Assembly (NCBI GenBank): GCA_017163975.1
Contig: JAFFSR010000370.1
Coordinates: 2,108,001-2,172,000 of the forward strand
DNA from: Anastatus disparis
Lineage: Eukaryota > Arthropoda > Insecta > Hymenoptera > Eupelmidae
Direction: 5' to 3'
DNA length: 64,000 nucleotides
In this document: positions 1 through 11,479 of the stretch, piece after piece
Position numbering within the stretch: position 1 is the first letter of the stretch
Layout: every line of letters starts with the position of its first letter
Notes under the pieces: model-generated
What the model was told of the DNA's origin: nothing
Databases searched by the model: none
Seen by the model: only the letters and a program-made list of their open reading frames with translations
Translations under genes and position numbers: made by a program

Positions 1-80
1 TTGGTGGGTACTTGTTTGCTAAAGTATAAAAATACAAGAAATCCGGGAAGAATAATAAAAACACTGGTTACAACCTTTAA

Positions 81-200
81 GAGGAGGTTACGTATCTCCG
101 TCCTTTTCTAATCGAAGAATTAAGTTTTTGCAAAAACAAATAACTTTATCGAAAAATGAAGAGAAAGCCCCATCGCGTATTAAAAAAAGCTATCTTGCTT
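81..200 (+). repeat. Relic end of the TTAA-targeted GAGGAGG MITE family
   Basis: GAGGAGGTTACGTATCT follows a TTAA (77-80) and the next ~110 bp match the left arm of the complete 382-bp element at 35381-35762 (shared blocks around GTCCTTTTCTAAT and AATGAAGAGAAAGCC). No matching right terminus is found downstream, so this is a one-ended or decayed copy. Confidence 0.6.
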
Positions 201-771
201 ATGCAATCTTCTATGCAGTGATATCAGCAGAGTTGGGGTTCTTCGTATTTTTTACGTTGGTTATGAAGCATGTGACACGTAACAGTCATTACTTGAGTTG
301 GGTCCATAAATTCAACCTTTAGGTTCGTGTTCATAAATGTAACGGAAATAATGATTGTCTCATTGGTCTATTTCTCTTATAAGAGAGATAAAGACAGAAT
401 ATGATTTAAACTTTATAACCTCAAAGCATAATTATAAAATATTAAGCATTGAATCGATGCTCTAATTTGTAACAAAGCTACTAATTACAGTTAGGGTGCC
501 AGAAGCTTCAGAGTTTCAGGATTCGTGGGGAAGGGTAATTGGAATAAAGAAAGCATATAATTAAGATAACAAATTGATATATTCTTAAGTGAAATAACAA
601 AAGTAGAAAATATAGTGAAGTCAATATTGAATATAAATAAAGTAGTCTTTAATTAACTGCTTCATCAGGATTCGGCAGTCTGAAACAAACGGAAAATAAC
701 GTTGTTCTTAGTATTACACTTAAACAGGCTTTAATATGCATTTACGCATCAAGTTTACATGTTTCTTTCTG
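201..771. other. AT-rich stretch, no gene recognised
   Basis: No open frame with coding character, no RNA gene and no clear repeat were seen here. Confidence 0.5.
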
Positions 772-851
772 TTCTTTATCAATCAAGTTACCATAATCTG
801 GCTAGTTTCTATTCTTTATAGATCAAGTTACAATAATCTGGCTAATTTCTA
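772..851 (+). repeat. 40-bp tandem duplication
   Basis: Two head-to-tail 40-bp units (772-811 and 812-851) share AATCTGGCTAATTTCTA-type sequence and differ at a few bases. It looks like a recent local duplication. Confidence 0.8.
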
Positions 852-926
852 TCTCGGTTCAAGCAAATCATGAACGCGCATGCGTAGGACTAGGAGTACA
901 TTTCGTATACTTGCTCACTGCACCTT

Positions 927-1268
927 GAGCAATCCCCTGGCACAGAGCGCAATCAACGGTTTCTAGCCCGACTCGTTCTACAGTCACCTGACTGCAATCC
1001 GAGTACAAACTCTATGCAGGATAACTAGGATGTTACCTAGACAATCATACGACCACGAGCAATCCTCTGGTTCGTACAATCGTCGTCAGCAGGTAAGCAG
1101 GAAATAGGGGGGGGGGGGTTAGGGTTTTAACACGCATGCTACAACCTTCAACCTTACTGTACCGTTTCTCACACAGGCCCCGAGCAATCCCCTAACCGGT
1201 GGTTGAAACTCAACAGCTCCCCCTAGGAAGTGGTCTAGTCGTACCAGCTCATCACCACGAGCAATCGC
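927..1268 (+). repeat. Four spaced GAGCAATC motifs in GC-richer DNA
   Basis: GAGCAATCCYCT recurs near 927, 1057 and 1182, and a shorter form (GAGCAATCGC) near 1258. The first two gaps are about 125-130 bp and the last about 77 bp. Flanks often start with CACGA or CCCCGA. This may be a degenerate tandem array. A 12-base G run lies at 1107-1118. Confidence 0.5.
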
Positions 1269-1329
1269 AATGATGAGAGGCATAACACCCCAACAAGCAA
1301 ACGGTGTTAAAGAGAGAATTGAAAAAGAA

Positions 1330-2450
1330 TTTTTTATTTATACTTTCATAAACGAAAGTATCAATAAAGAGTTCTTAATGATTGCTTTGTTTATTCACGA
1401 ATGTCCGACCACTTTAGTTTTTAAAGTATTCACAAAGTATTCACAAACAATTCTTTTGATTGAATCAAATTCGCAAAATACTTTTTTTAATCATCAAATT
1501 ATAAATAATTCTTCTATTTTACATGATTATGAAAAACAAAAAATGTTATAATTGATTAAAAATGAGTTATTAAATTAAAAAAAAAAAAAATTATTTGTTC
1601 GAGATTCGAACCACGGTTCTTGAGGATGTCAAACAAAATAAAAAAAAAGTGTTGCCCATGACTTAGTCTACTTGGCTACCAACTCATCTGTTAATAAATT
1701 CTCGAAACTTGTACATGGTCATTGGTATAAGCATAAGAAATGTTAGTAAATTTGTTAGCTAATTATTCATGGTTAATAATATTAGCCAAACTACATTTTT
1801 ATTTGAATAATTTAAGTAAAAATTTAATAAAAATTCAAGAGATACCTTAATTTAATAAAAGAAATTTTTTGTGAAGTCATGGTTAATTTAATTTAAATTG
1901 AAGAATGTTTAGATATTTGTTTAAATTCTCAAAATGAGAATTCATTTTAAACACACTTAAAATATTTATATATTTTGTTTTATAAAATGTTAACAATTTT
2001 TTCATTTGAAATAGATAAAAATTATTTATATTATTAAATGATTAGTTAAATTGAATTTTTACAATTTATAAAATTATCAGGAATTTCAAGTTTTCAATTT
2101 TGAATTTCATGAAAATCAAAATTAAAAATGATTTTAAAATAATCTGCAAAGCAATAAAATATCCATTACATCTTTCGATTTTTGAAAGTGACTAAATTAC
2201 TAGAAAATCAGTGTTTCGAAAGTATACTTTTTGACTACTTTATGAATACTTTGGATTATGATTGCTGTTTCAAAAAAGAATTCTTTATGAATACTTTCTT
2301 AATCCTTTTAAAATATCTATAAAGATACGTTGAAAAGTTATTTTTTATTTGAATTTTGTGGAAGAATACTTTGTGAATATTTTATGAATACTTTATTAAT
2401 ATATTTTATATTAACTTTAGAGCGGACATTCGTGAATTCTTAAAGAATTC
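1330..2450. repeat. Degenerate ~1.1-kb inverted-repeat element
   Basis: ATTCACGAATGTCCG (1393-1407) is the exact reverse complement of 2423-2437. Sequence inward of both copies (CTTTAG then AAAGTATTCAC-like runs) also pairs imperfectly. The limits outside the 15-bp match are approximate and no TSD was identified. A tRNA-like segment lies inside. Confidence 0.45.
1598..1690 (-). other. tRNA-like pol III promoter segment (not a tRNA gene)
   Basis: On the minus strand an A-box-like TTGGTAGCCAAGTAGACTA is followed about 60 bp later by the B-box-like GGTTCGAATCTC. The centre is replaced by a T-rich run, so no anticodon arm can form. It resembles the head of a tRNA-derived SINE carried inside the inverted-repeat element. 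Confidence 0.5.
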
Positions 2451-3876
2451 TTTTTTCCAGATGTGGGCTTATTGGGACATTTTTCAACCACTGCGCCCAA
2501 TAACCCAGTGATTGGTTAAAGTGAAGCCTGTCAACCGTGGAGCAAGACTCGACTCAACTAGCATTCGTAAGGCCTTATATACTAGTGGTCCGCAGTTCCA
2601 TGGATGTTCCACTGGAACGGGAACGGACCGCTCACACATCAAGCCCTATATTTTTGACATCTTTTACTTATACATTATGTACGTCGCTTTACAAAGTATA
2701 GTATGAACATAAACGTAGCAGACGTATTCTATTACAAATTAATAAAGATTTCTTTCAAGTAAACCATATAATTAGAAAATAACTTAAAATATTTGTCTAG
2801 AATTAGCTTACAACATAAATATCATTGAGGCTCAAGTTCATGGACCCAATGTATATACACATGTATTAGTAAAAACACTGAATGTAGTCAACAGATTCAA
2901 TTTGTGCAAAATGGATTTATTTTTTAAATCATTATAAAATTTTTTTAATTATAATTGCAACATTAAAAACTAAATATATGTATATATAATGGTTTTACGA
3001 TTGGTTAACTTATAATTGTAAGTAATAAAAACTAATATATATTTAATATTACTCCAATAGCATATTCTTTTATACAATAGAATAATAAATAAAGAGTATT
3101 AATTGTATGTTTAAAGAACATTTAACAAAACAAATGCGTTTATTCATATACTTTCATTTTTATAAATGTCATTTATGAAATGTAGATTAAATGTTTTTGT
3201 ACACAGTCACAATTGCGATCAAGTATATCTTAACAGTTAAAAGGTACAAGCTGAATTTAACTTCAAAACTTACAACTGGAAACTTATATTTTTATATCAA
3301 AATTTTATCTTTTAAAACTAATGAAACAGTAAATCTATTTTCTAGACATTTATTATTGTAAACATATCTAAATTATTAATAGTCAATATTTACATTCGCA
3401 CAAAGGTCACAAATTATGACTATAGAGAAATAATTGTAATTAACTTATACTAACAAGCAATATACCAACTGATGCCTTCTGTATTTTCTATGCGTTTGTA
3501 AATATTAATTATAAACAATGTAAGCGAATATGTATTTTATAAAATAGTAATAATAAATGTTTAGAATGTAAATCATATGTTTGATTAATGTTTTCAAAAA
3601 TATATTCCCAGATAAAATTATTGTTTATACATACACACATGTATATGTATATGTTGAATAAAATTAAAATTTTTTTTATATTTGCTTGGAATAATCTTGT
3701 GCAAATATATTATTATTTTAGAAATTGTACGTAACATAATTACATTGTAAAGATATGCTTAATCACAAGTTCATACTGTAACTGAAAACTTATATTTTCA
3801 AATCAATATTTTTTCTTATAATTGTTATGAAACAGATAATTTTCTTTTATATAATTTTTATCATAATTTTCACAAA

Positions 3877-3879
<3 letters not shown>
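2451..3879. other. AT-rich stretch, no gene recognised
   Basis: Roughly 1.4 kb of low-complexity AT-rich sequence with stops in all frames. The downstream part may be the 5' flank or first intron of the transposase locus that becomes visible at 3979; its transposon terminus was not located. Confidence 0.4.

Positions 3880-3911
<32 letters not shown>
3880..3911. repeat. (AT)n microsatellite
   Basis: Uninterrupted AT dinucleotide run just upstream of the first recognisable transposase coding segment. Confidence 0.95.
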
Positions 3912-3914
<3 letters not shown>

Positions 3915-3978
3915 GTGTATGAGTGTAAGAAAAAAAAAATTATAATTTATAAATATCCTTAATATTTTTAATTTCAGT

Positions 3979-5074
3979 ATCTCCTTTAATGATGGATGAT
4001 TACAATATAACCGATTAATGCTGCAAATGCCTCCGTAATCTAAGAAAACTTTCAACTCAAGTAAAAATTATTAATACGGTACATGAGATTGAAGCTGTTA
4101 GTGATCAGTTAAACATTAGTGTTGATGTTGGTTATAAACTTTGTGACAGGTGTAGAAGACTTGTTTTTTTTGGTACAAGAGAAACACTTACTGCGGATGC
4201 AATAAAACCTTCAACTAGTGAACAGATTGAAAATCACCCTATGAGTTTGCAATCACCTTCACAATTTTCCAGCCTATCTCAAAGTTCAGGAAGTGTTTTT
4301 GAGATAGTTTTAAATGAACCTAAAGAACAAGAAGATACCATTGAGCTGCCAACTAAAAGAACTATTTCCACGCATCGATTATGTTGTATTTGCAGAGAAA
4401 AACATAATTTAACTATTATTTCAATAGATGCTAGATTACAGTGCTTCAATGAATTGCGTATTTTTATTCCTAGTGGAAATCGAGTATGCAACAGTCACTT
4501 AATCAAGAAACGATTTTATGAAGATGAGTTGAAGTTGATACAAGTATACAGTAGCACAAGTTTCTTAACTAAAGATGAAATATATTTATTTTTAACTAAA
4601 ATAGCAGAATCAGCTTCAAAAACGTTTTTAGATAAAGTTGAATCTTTGGAGCTTAGCGATAAACAAATATTTACTTTTACAAGTTTGACGAATGATCAAT
4701 TACAAGAGATAAGGTTATTACTAGTTTCAATGAGAACATCAAGCTCCAGAAATTAATGCAGGCTCTAGTTATATTTCTATTTAAATTACGAACTGCATCA
4801 TCAAATAATTTTATTGCATCAATTTTCGAAATTGATGATGAAATTCAAGTATCACATTTTTGTGAGTCAGTGTTAAATTCATTTGCAAAAGACGTCTTAC
4901 CTTGTCACTTTGGAGTAAAGAATCTTGTGAGAGAGGATCTTCTTGATAATCATACCTCTATTTATGCAAAAAAACTTTTTAATTTAACTAACGAGCTTGC
5001 TTTGGTTTTTGATGGAACTTATCTTCGCCATGAAAAAAGCAGAAATAATGATTATCAACGAAAGTCGTATTCAG
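3979..5074 (+). pseudogene. DDE transposase, N-terminal part (decayed)
   Basis: First visible coding block of a cut-and-paste DNA transposase. After a splice-acceptor-like TTTAATTTCAG (ends 3978) the frame reads a Cys-rich start (CCKCLRNL..., then KLCDRCRR, and later RLCCICREKH), suggesting an N-terminal zinc-binding DNA-binding region, then a helical linker. An in-frame TAA at 4016 precedes the first Cys pair, and a +1 shift near 4750 separates SMRTSSSRN from the next block, which continues FKLRTASSNNFIASIFEID. The block ends LVFDGTYLRHEKSRNN...QRKSYSG, where the Asp of FDGT fits the first catalytic Asp of DDE_Tnp_4/Harbinger-like enzymes. The exon ends at a clean GT donor (5075). The stop and shift make this copy inactive. 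The superfamily call rests on motif recognition. Confidence 0.8.
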
Positions 5075-5699
5075 GTTTGTAATGTAATTTTTAATTTTAA
5101 TAACTGCTTAATCATAAATATTCATATATAAATATTATCTTTTCTAAATAATATGTTATTCTTTCTTCAATTACATCCTATATGAAAATAATTTCTGTGA
5201 ATATTTGTAAATAACAGTAGATGGTTGTTAAAAAATGTTCGAATTGAGACATAAATAGCAGTTACAGTTATTTAGTATTATTTACAGCTATTTTCAATTT
5301 TTTACAGTTATTTAGTATTATTTACAGCTATTTTCAAATTTTTACAGTTATTTACTATTATTAACATTTTTAAAATCATAAATTCGTAAATAATTTATTT
5401 TTATTTATAGGTATTTATAATTATTTATAATTATTTTCAATTTTTTACAGTACAGTACTTTACAGTTCTTAACAGTAATTTAATGTTATTGACAATTATT
5501 TACAAAAATCATTTCTATTTAGGATGATCAAAAATCGGTATTAATTGTTCGAGTGATACTAAAAATTCCAATTTTTCTCAAACACTAATAATCAAACGCA
5601 AATATTTCGCAATCATTTTGTGCAATTTTTTATCAATGAAATTATGAAAATACATATTTAAGTTTTTATGTAACTTATTAGCAATATGCAATATTTCAG
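5075..5699 (+). other. Intron of the transposase gene, with a 40-bp tandem repeat
   Basis: GT at 5075 and ATTTCAG ending at 5699 join TCA-G to GT-CAT, giving the expected SGHK of the transposase. The intron contains about 2.5 copies of a 40-bp unit (TTACAGTTATTTAG at 5262, 5302 and 5342) followed by degenerate ACAGT-rich repeats. Confidence 0.8.
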
Positions 5700-5791
5700 G
5701 TCATAAAAATTATCATTTATGTAAGCTATTCACCATTTGTACTACAGATGGTTATATCGTAGATCTTCCTGGTCCATTTTTAGCCACTGAT
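5700..5791 (+). pseudogene. DDE transposase, middle exon fragment
   Basis: Directly after the intron the frame reads HKNYHLCKLFTICTTDGYIV followed by DLPGPFLATD, the strand-loop that leads to the second catalytic Asp in DDE_Tnp_4-type transposases. The reading frame then runs into the end of the 3-kb foldback at 5800; about eight flanking bases (5792-5799) are not explained by either. The protein resumes at 8837 with NDASIIKKVM, so the foldback sits beside the second active-site Asp. Confidence 0.8.
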
Positions 5792-6372
5792 AGACCAAAC
5801 CACGGTGGAAGAATAAGAGGTGATTCGACTTACCCCCACTTTCTGTGATGCTCATTGAATTGCCTCTCTTCTTCTCCGCGTGGCGGAGCCACTTAAGTAG
5901 ATACCCCACGTGCACACCTATATAAGCCCACTGAGTACGCATCGTTGTGTGCGTGCGCTGTTCACGAACAGCGAATGACCGTGTGTGAGTGAACACGTAC
6001 GGCGTCCGGCATTGTGTCAGTAGAGTAAATTATAACTATATTAATTTAAATGTTCATAGCAAAAGTTTAGATTATAATTATTAATTACAAATGTATTTAT
6101 TTAATAAGTTTAATTAGTTATTAAATTTTATACTTTTATAGTAAATATTAAACTTATTTTATATTTTCACACTATCTTAAGTGTCAATAAGATTAAATAA
6201 GTATCTTTTTACTTTTTTATGAAATAAATAAATTAATATTTGTATATAATAAAATTTAAATTTTCATAATAAAATTCTCAATTAAAAAAATATTTAAATT
6301 TAAACTTTTGGAAAGTATATATGGGCAGATGAGCATATGTCATTTCATGTTTACTTATTTATGATGCACTTT

Positions 6373-6430
6373 AGCGTAATGGCTACGATGTGCGCTTTGA
6401 AAAGTTTGTCGCTGCGGGTTCAAATCCGGT
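6373..6430 (+). other. tRNA-like A/B box segment, left arm
   Basis: TTAGCGTAATGGCTACGA (A-box consensus TRGYNNARNGG) is followed ~45 bp later by GGGTTCAAATCCGG, a perfect B box. A T run (6438-6451) follows, which would end a pol III transcript. The anticodon region does not fold as a tRNA. Confidence 0.55.
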
Positions 6431-6561
6431 TACTTTCAATTTTTTTTTTTTTTCATAAAAGGTGTATTTTAATTTTTTTAAATATTTTATTTTACAAAAT
6501 TATATTTTTTAAATTATTGAAAAATAAATAATTGAATTAGTTGATCAATAAAAATCTTTAA

Positions 6562-6912
6562 GGAGGCTGTAGCGTTTCGTGCCGTATGAAGCTCGAGCCC
6601 CGACAAAAAGAACAAAATAATGTTTTATTTCTTTTAAGTAAATTTTATAAAAACTGTTTTTAATCAATTACTATATTTATAATTTGTATTAAACTTTATT
6701 ATTTGACAATAGATATTGACGATTTACGTCTGATAGCGTTGTAATCATACCAATTTTCATTAATTTAAAGTTAAATTTCGATAATTTTTTTTTCTGGAAT
6801 TAGGGTGTTGATCTTATATTTTCAAAGTTACTCTGAAATAGTAATAACTTATACTTTTTATAGTATTTTTTTACTAAAAATCCAATTTTTTATCAAATTT
6901 GCTCGAGCCATC
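6562..6912. mobile_element. 351-bp insertion with TTAA duplication inside the left arm
   Basis: The segment is flanked by TTAA at 6558-6561 and 6913-6916 and is missing from the mirror arm, which keeps a single TTAA at 8095-8098 in the same context (CTTTAAGTTGAA on its reverse strand). That is an empty site within the same molecule. The ends are imperfectly inverted (GGAGGCT against GATGGCT). Confidence 0.8.
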
Positions 6913-7207
6913 TTAAATTGAAAATTTTATTTATAAAATTTTTTATTCAATTATTTCACAAGTAACTGAAAAATTACTATAAGTACTAAATGTAAATTAT
7001 TTACAGAAGTAGAAAAATGTAAATATGTTATATTATCAATTTATTTTAATTATATTGATTTTCTACAGATCAAAATCAAATATTCACAAATAAATTAATG
7101 AATTTTCATTACTATAGAATTCAGCAATTTTATTAATACTTTAGTAGTAATTATCGAAATTCAATGAATATTAAATAAAATTAAAAAAAAATAATATAAG
7201 ATTAGAA

Positions 7208-7272
7208 AGAGTAGAGTAAAAATTGCACTATAAGAAACGTAGTTTCTTATAGTGCAATTTTTACTCTACTCT
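7208..7272. repeat. Perfect 31-bp hairpin with a 3-nt loop
   Basis: 7208-7238 and 7242-7272 are exact reverse complements (AGAGTAGAGTAAAAATTGCA...) separated by GTA. It lies in the unpaired middle of the foldback and belongs to neither arm. Confidence 0.9.
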
Positions 7273-8222
7273 ACTTTGTAGTGCTTTTAACAATATCTGA
7301 ATTTTTAAAAGTGCACCAATAACAGGAAATAATTTTTCAATTCAATTAGCGAAATTTGTTCATTGTTAAAGAGTTACAACATCATATATTTCTGATTTTA
7401 CACAATTCATTATGGGGTTATGCATGATTATATAAGTATTATGAAATCAATATAATTAATAAATAATAATTATTTACTCACTCTGAAGCGTAGATAAATA
7501 TTTATCAAATCCGTACTTCTTAAATAAATTATCCATTCAAGATAAAATTCAATAAGGAATCTTAATAATGTTGTGGTGCAAAAAATTTATCAACGAAAAT
7601 CTAATATATTATAAGCTATGGTTTTGCTACGTACTTTTGAATTACATATAGTATAATTATGAACTTATAAATATTTTAACTCAGTATTTCTACATATTTA
7701 ATTTTTATTTATGAAATGATTCAATTTCATTTTAATCAAATAATTTTTAAAATTCAATTAAAAATAAAGTCAAACATATGAAAATAGTAGGGCCAACTAT
7801 ATTATTCTCACAGCGTATATATTATTATGTAACATTTGGGATGGGTCAGTTTTGTAAACTTAAAAATAGAGATATTAAAAAATAAGTCAAGAGAAAACAA
7901 ATTGCTGAATTGTATAGTAATTAAAATTCATTATTTTTCTTGTAAATATTTTAATTTGTAAATAATCAAAATAATTAAAATAAATTTATGATAATATAGT
8001 ATATTTACATTTTTCTACTTTTGTAAATAATTTATATTTAGTGTTTATAGTAATTTTTTAATTACTTGCGAAATAAATAAATAAATTTTTCAACTTAAAG
8101 ATTTTTATTAATTAACTGATTTAATTATTTATTTTTTAATAATTTAAAAAATATAATTTTGCAAAATGAAATATTTAAAAAAATTAAAATACAACTTTTA
8201 TGAGAAAAAAAAATGAATGTAT

Positions 8223-8281
8223 CCGGATTTGGACCCAGGGCGACAACATTTCAAAGCGCACATCGTAGCCATTACGCTAAA
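8223..8281 (-). other. tRNA-like A/B box segment, right arm (mirror copy)
   Basis: Inverted copy of 6373-6430. The B box reads GGGTCCAAATCCGG, one base changed from the left copy, and the A box TTAGCGTAATGG is intact. The two copies point toward the centre of the foldback. Confidence 0.55.
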
Positions 8282-8836
8282 GCTGCATCATAAATAAGTA
8301 AACATGAAATGATATAAGCTCATCTGCCCTTATATACTTTACAAAAGTTTAAATTTCAATGTTTTTTTATTAATAATTTCATTTTTGTAAAATTTTAAAA
8401 TTCAATATATCAAAAAAATATTAATCAATTAATTCCATGAAAAAGTAAAGAGTATTTTTTACTTATTTAGTTCTATCGAGACATATAAGAATATAAAATA
8501 AGTCTATTATTTACTATGAAAGCAGATAATTAAATAAATAATTTAATTTATTAAATAAATATATAAGTAACTAATAATTACATTTATTTAATCCACTAAA
8601 ATAATGCCACACGCCGTATGTGTAATGTGTTCACTCATACCCGGTCATTCGCTGTTCATGAACAGCTCACACACACAACGATGCGTCTCAGTGGGCTTAT
8701 CTAGGTGTGCATGTGGGGTATCTACCTAAGTGGCTTCACCACGTGGAGAAGTAGAGAGTCAACTCAATAAGCGACACACGTTCTAATGGTGGGGGAAGGA
8801 TAGTCGAATCACCTCTTATTCTTCCACCGTGGAAAA

Positions 8837-9758
8837 AACGATGCGAGCATTATAAAGAAAGTGATGAATGACCCTAATGGAATAAGGAGTATTATGAAGA
8901 GAGATGATATTTGTATTGGAGATAGAGGATTTTGGGATGTAGTTTCTTATTTAGAAGATTTTGGTTTCAAGGTTCTTATGCCTGCCTTAAAAGGACAGAG
9001 ACCTAACCTCACTACATCTGAGGCGAATCTATCTCGTTACGTTACGGAATTGAGGTAGGTAGTAGAAGCCATTCATGGAATCTTGAAAAAAAAATATAAG
9101 CTTCTCCAACATCAAATTGATAACAAACTTTTACCAAAAATTGGTTTGTATTGCAGGATTGCGTGTTTTCTTAATAATCGATTTGGTAAACAATTAAACT
9201 GTAATCAAAATAAAGATGAATTACAAGATATAATCATTGACAGAATGTTGAATTCTAATAAAGAGGAAAATACCTTAGCAGTTGAAGCAGAGTCAGCGAG
9301 ATGGTCTAGACGTAGCTCTACAACCACTAAGCCAACCTCTCAAGATTTCAAGAGATCTTAAAATTTTTTTTTCAGGAACTTATCAGTTAGGTCAAGCCAT
9401 ATGTTAATTGGTTTAGCTATTAGATGATTCACATAATATTAATTTAGAGTATATCAAACTGACTCCTAATATAATTAAAGTCTTAGTAAGATCAAGACAT
9501 AGAAACAAAAAAACTTATAAATGTTATATAGAATACAAACCTAACTCAATTGGCTATGGAGGCATTTTGCGCCATACCTGCGACTGTGCTAATGGTTTAC
9601 GGACAGTTGGCTCCTTTTCTCACATAGCAGCCGTTATTTATTACCTTAGAAATGCTAGATATAAATCAAGAATAATTAAACCAGCGACAATTCTTTCTGA
9701 AATATTTTCTACTTCAGACATTGATCCAGTCATAGACGAAGACAGTGATGAAGATTGA
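8837..9758 (+). pseudogene. DDE transposase, C-terminal part with SWIM-like zinc motif
   Basis: Continuation of the transposase after the foldback. It starts NDASIIKKVMNDPNGI, then CIGDRGFWDVVSYLEDFGFK (DRGF strand), and SRYVTELR before an in-frame TAG (9056-9058) where homologous proteins are expected to have Trp. The next residues, VVEAIHGILKKKYKLL, hold the candidate third acidic residue (Glu). The frame closes at 9361 after SQDFKRS. A shifted frame, open from about 9420, gives RHTCDCANGLRTVGSFSHIA, a CxC...H SWIM-like zinc motif, and ends in an acidic tail (IDEDSDED). N-terminal Cys region, DDE core and C-terminal SWIM-like motif is an arrangement I associate with arthropod transposons. 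Nonsense and frameshift changes make it a pseudogene. The transposon ends were not found. Confidence 0.8.
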
Positions 9759-10030
9759 AATTATTTTGTATATTTAAACAAATCATAATTATAAGTTTCT
9801 TCAAAACTTCTACGATTCTCAGTTTAATTTAACAATTATTAATTAATAAATACATAATTCAATATTTTAATAAAAAAAAGATTTCATCTTTTTAATGGAT
9901 TTAATGTTATTTTCATTTCCTTTTTACGAATACTTATCTATCTCCGGCAAATAATGTAATTTTATAGCACTGAGTAGCATCGATCTGCATTTATGTCACA
10001 CCTATCTGTGTCATAAGTAGTCCATTATTT

Positions 10031-10246
10031 CACCGTGCTTATCAGCCTTGCTACGCTCGGCAATAACCGCACGGTGCATAATTGCACTGCTAATGCTACG
10101 GACAGGCGTAACAGCGGATTTATGCTAGTAAGTGTTCTAAAAAATCGTATGATACTCGTAGTATAAATTGCCTATATTGTACGACGTGAATTATCACCCT
10201 CGCTTCACTCAGATGCTAATACACTTCATGCCATGATAGGCAATTT
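10031..10246. repeat. Two adjacent short palindromes
   Basis: CACCGTGC at 10031 pairs with GCACGGTG at 10069-10076, and AAATTGCCTAT at 10165 pairs with ATAGGCAATTT ending at 10246. The second encloses ATCACCCTCGCTTCACTCAG, related to the CGAAGCGAGG-core palindromes at 34.6 and 63.0 kb. Confidence 0.5.
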
Positions 10247-11479
10247 GTCACTTGCATCATAATGTACTAATATTTGTTCTCATACGTCTAGATCTTTATA
10301 AGATCCATTATAATACTTTTCAATCTATCTGCTTTTCAAAAAGATCATTATTCATTAACTTTTCAGGTAACATCCCCAATAAGAAGCAAAAACTTTAAAA
10401 AAACAGATATTTTTCTACTTTTGACTGCTACGCATCTAAACATGCATTAAATGAAAGTATTTAAAAGTTTCTCATCATAACACAGCCTTTCTATCAAACA
10501 ATCAATATTTAAAAAAATGTTTTTAATGCGATTACAAATATTTATAAATGTATTGAATAGCTTGATAATTATATATGAAGTATGTCTGGGTTCAAAGTAA
10601 TATGCTGTCTATTATGGTCATAAGTAAAATAAAAGTAATTTTTAAAGCACTTCATCTGCATCCAAATGCATCTAAAAACATATCTCGATGTGTAAAAAAC
10701 TATTTTTCGCCTACAATAAAAATCGTTTTTTTCAACTTTTGAGTATGACGCACCTTGAAATTCATAATTCTGATTCCGTCATTCAAAAGAGCGAAAAAAA
10801 ATACAAAAAAAAATAGTTTAAAAGTTTAGCCAAATAAGTTTATGAAATAGATCCAGAATAATGAAACATTACACGAGGTCGCAAAAGCTCATTTTTCAAC
10901 AAGAAAGTTTGAATAAAATTAGGAATTTTCGGAGTCTATAAAAACTCCCGCATGCAAATTTTCAGATCGTTTTAAGCAATATTGCGTTAGAAATAAAAAA
11001 AAATCGAAAAATCACGTTTTTGAGGTTATATAGTGAAAGGAGAGGTCTAGAGGTCTAAAAATTTGGCTAAGGAGTCTTTTTTATGTGGCCTTTCGAGTAA
11101 AAAAGCCTGTTTATCAAAACCGCTGTGGGCAATTTTTACATGCTTATCCCCCTAGAGCCTTTACATTTAGAATGTTCCATATACTTAATATTGATTATTC
11201 TGCATGCAACTTCATCACTATCTCTCTTCAGCGCTCGATTCTTCTATCCTTTATCACTCTCACTCTCGATTCTACATATTTCCATATATGAGACTTATAC
11301 TGCTCGATATTTTTACATTTACCTATATAGGATATTTATATTACTGCTATTTCTACATTAACCCATATAGAATAGCGTATATATGAGCCTGGTGTAGAAA
11401 CTATAGCTGGCTCCCCTCTTTCGCTGATCCTTTACTCTTCTTACGCGTGACTTAATTTCCTTTCTCTTTCTTTCTACCG
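10247..11479. other. AT-rich stretch, no gene recognised
   Basis: Contains low-complexity blocks (10740-11060) that resemble in style the arms of the foldback at 55-59 kb (AAATCACGTTTTTGAGGTTA), but I could not define an element. Confidence 0.4.

Larger units (their letters stand above)
5800..8832. mobile_element. 3.0-kb foldback element inserted in the transposase gene
   Basis: The ends are exact inverted copies starting CCACGGTGGAAGAATAAGAG. Similarity continues along both arms: a CACACCTATATAAGCCCAC-type segment, a tRNA-like segment, and a TACTATAAGTACTAAATG-type block. Once a 351-bp nested insertion in the left arm is discounted, the arms balance around position ~7515. The central part (~7200-7850) is not mirrored. 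No coding sequence is present, so it is non-autonomous. No clear TSD: the left flank carries eight unexplained bases. Confidence 0.85.

Noticed and set aside
1107..1127. Telomere-like GGGTTAGGGTTTT
   Set aside because: A single copy next to a G run, not an array; insect telomeres usually use TTAGG repeats.
927..1268. CRISPR-like spaced repeats
   Set aside because: The repeats are only ~12 bp, spacings are uneven, and all other features are eukaryotic.
3870..4055. Minus-strand frame rich in Ile-Tyr
   Set aside because: Direct translation of the (AT)n microsatellite; similar Ile-Tyr frames at 28.1-28.4 and 54.2-54.5 kb have the same cause.
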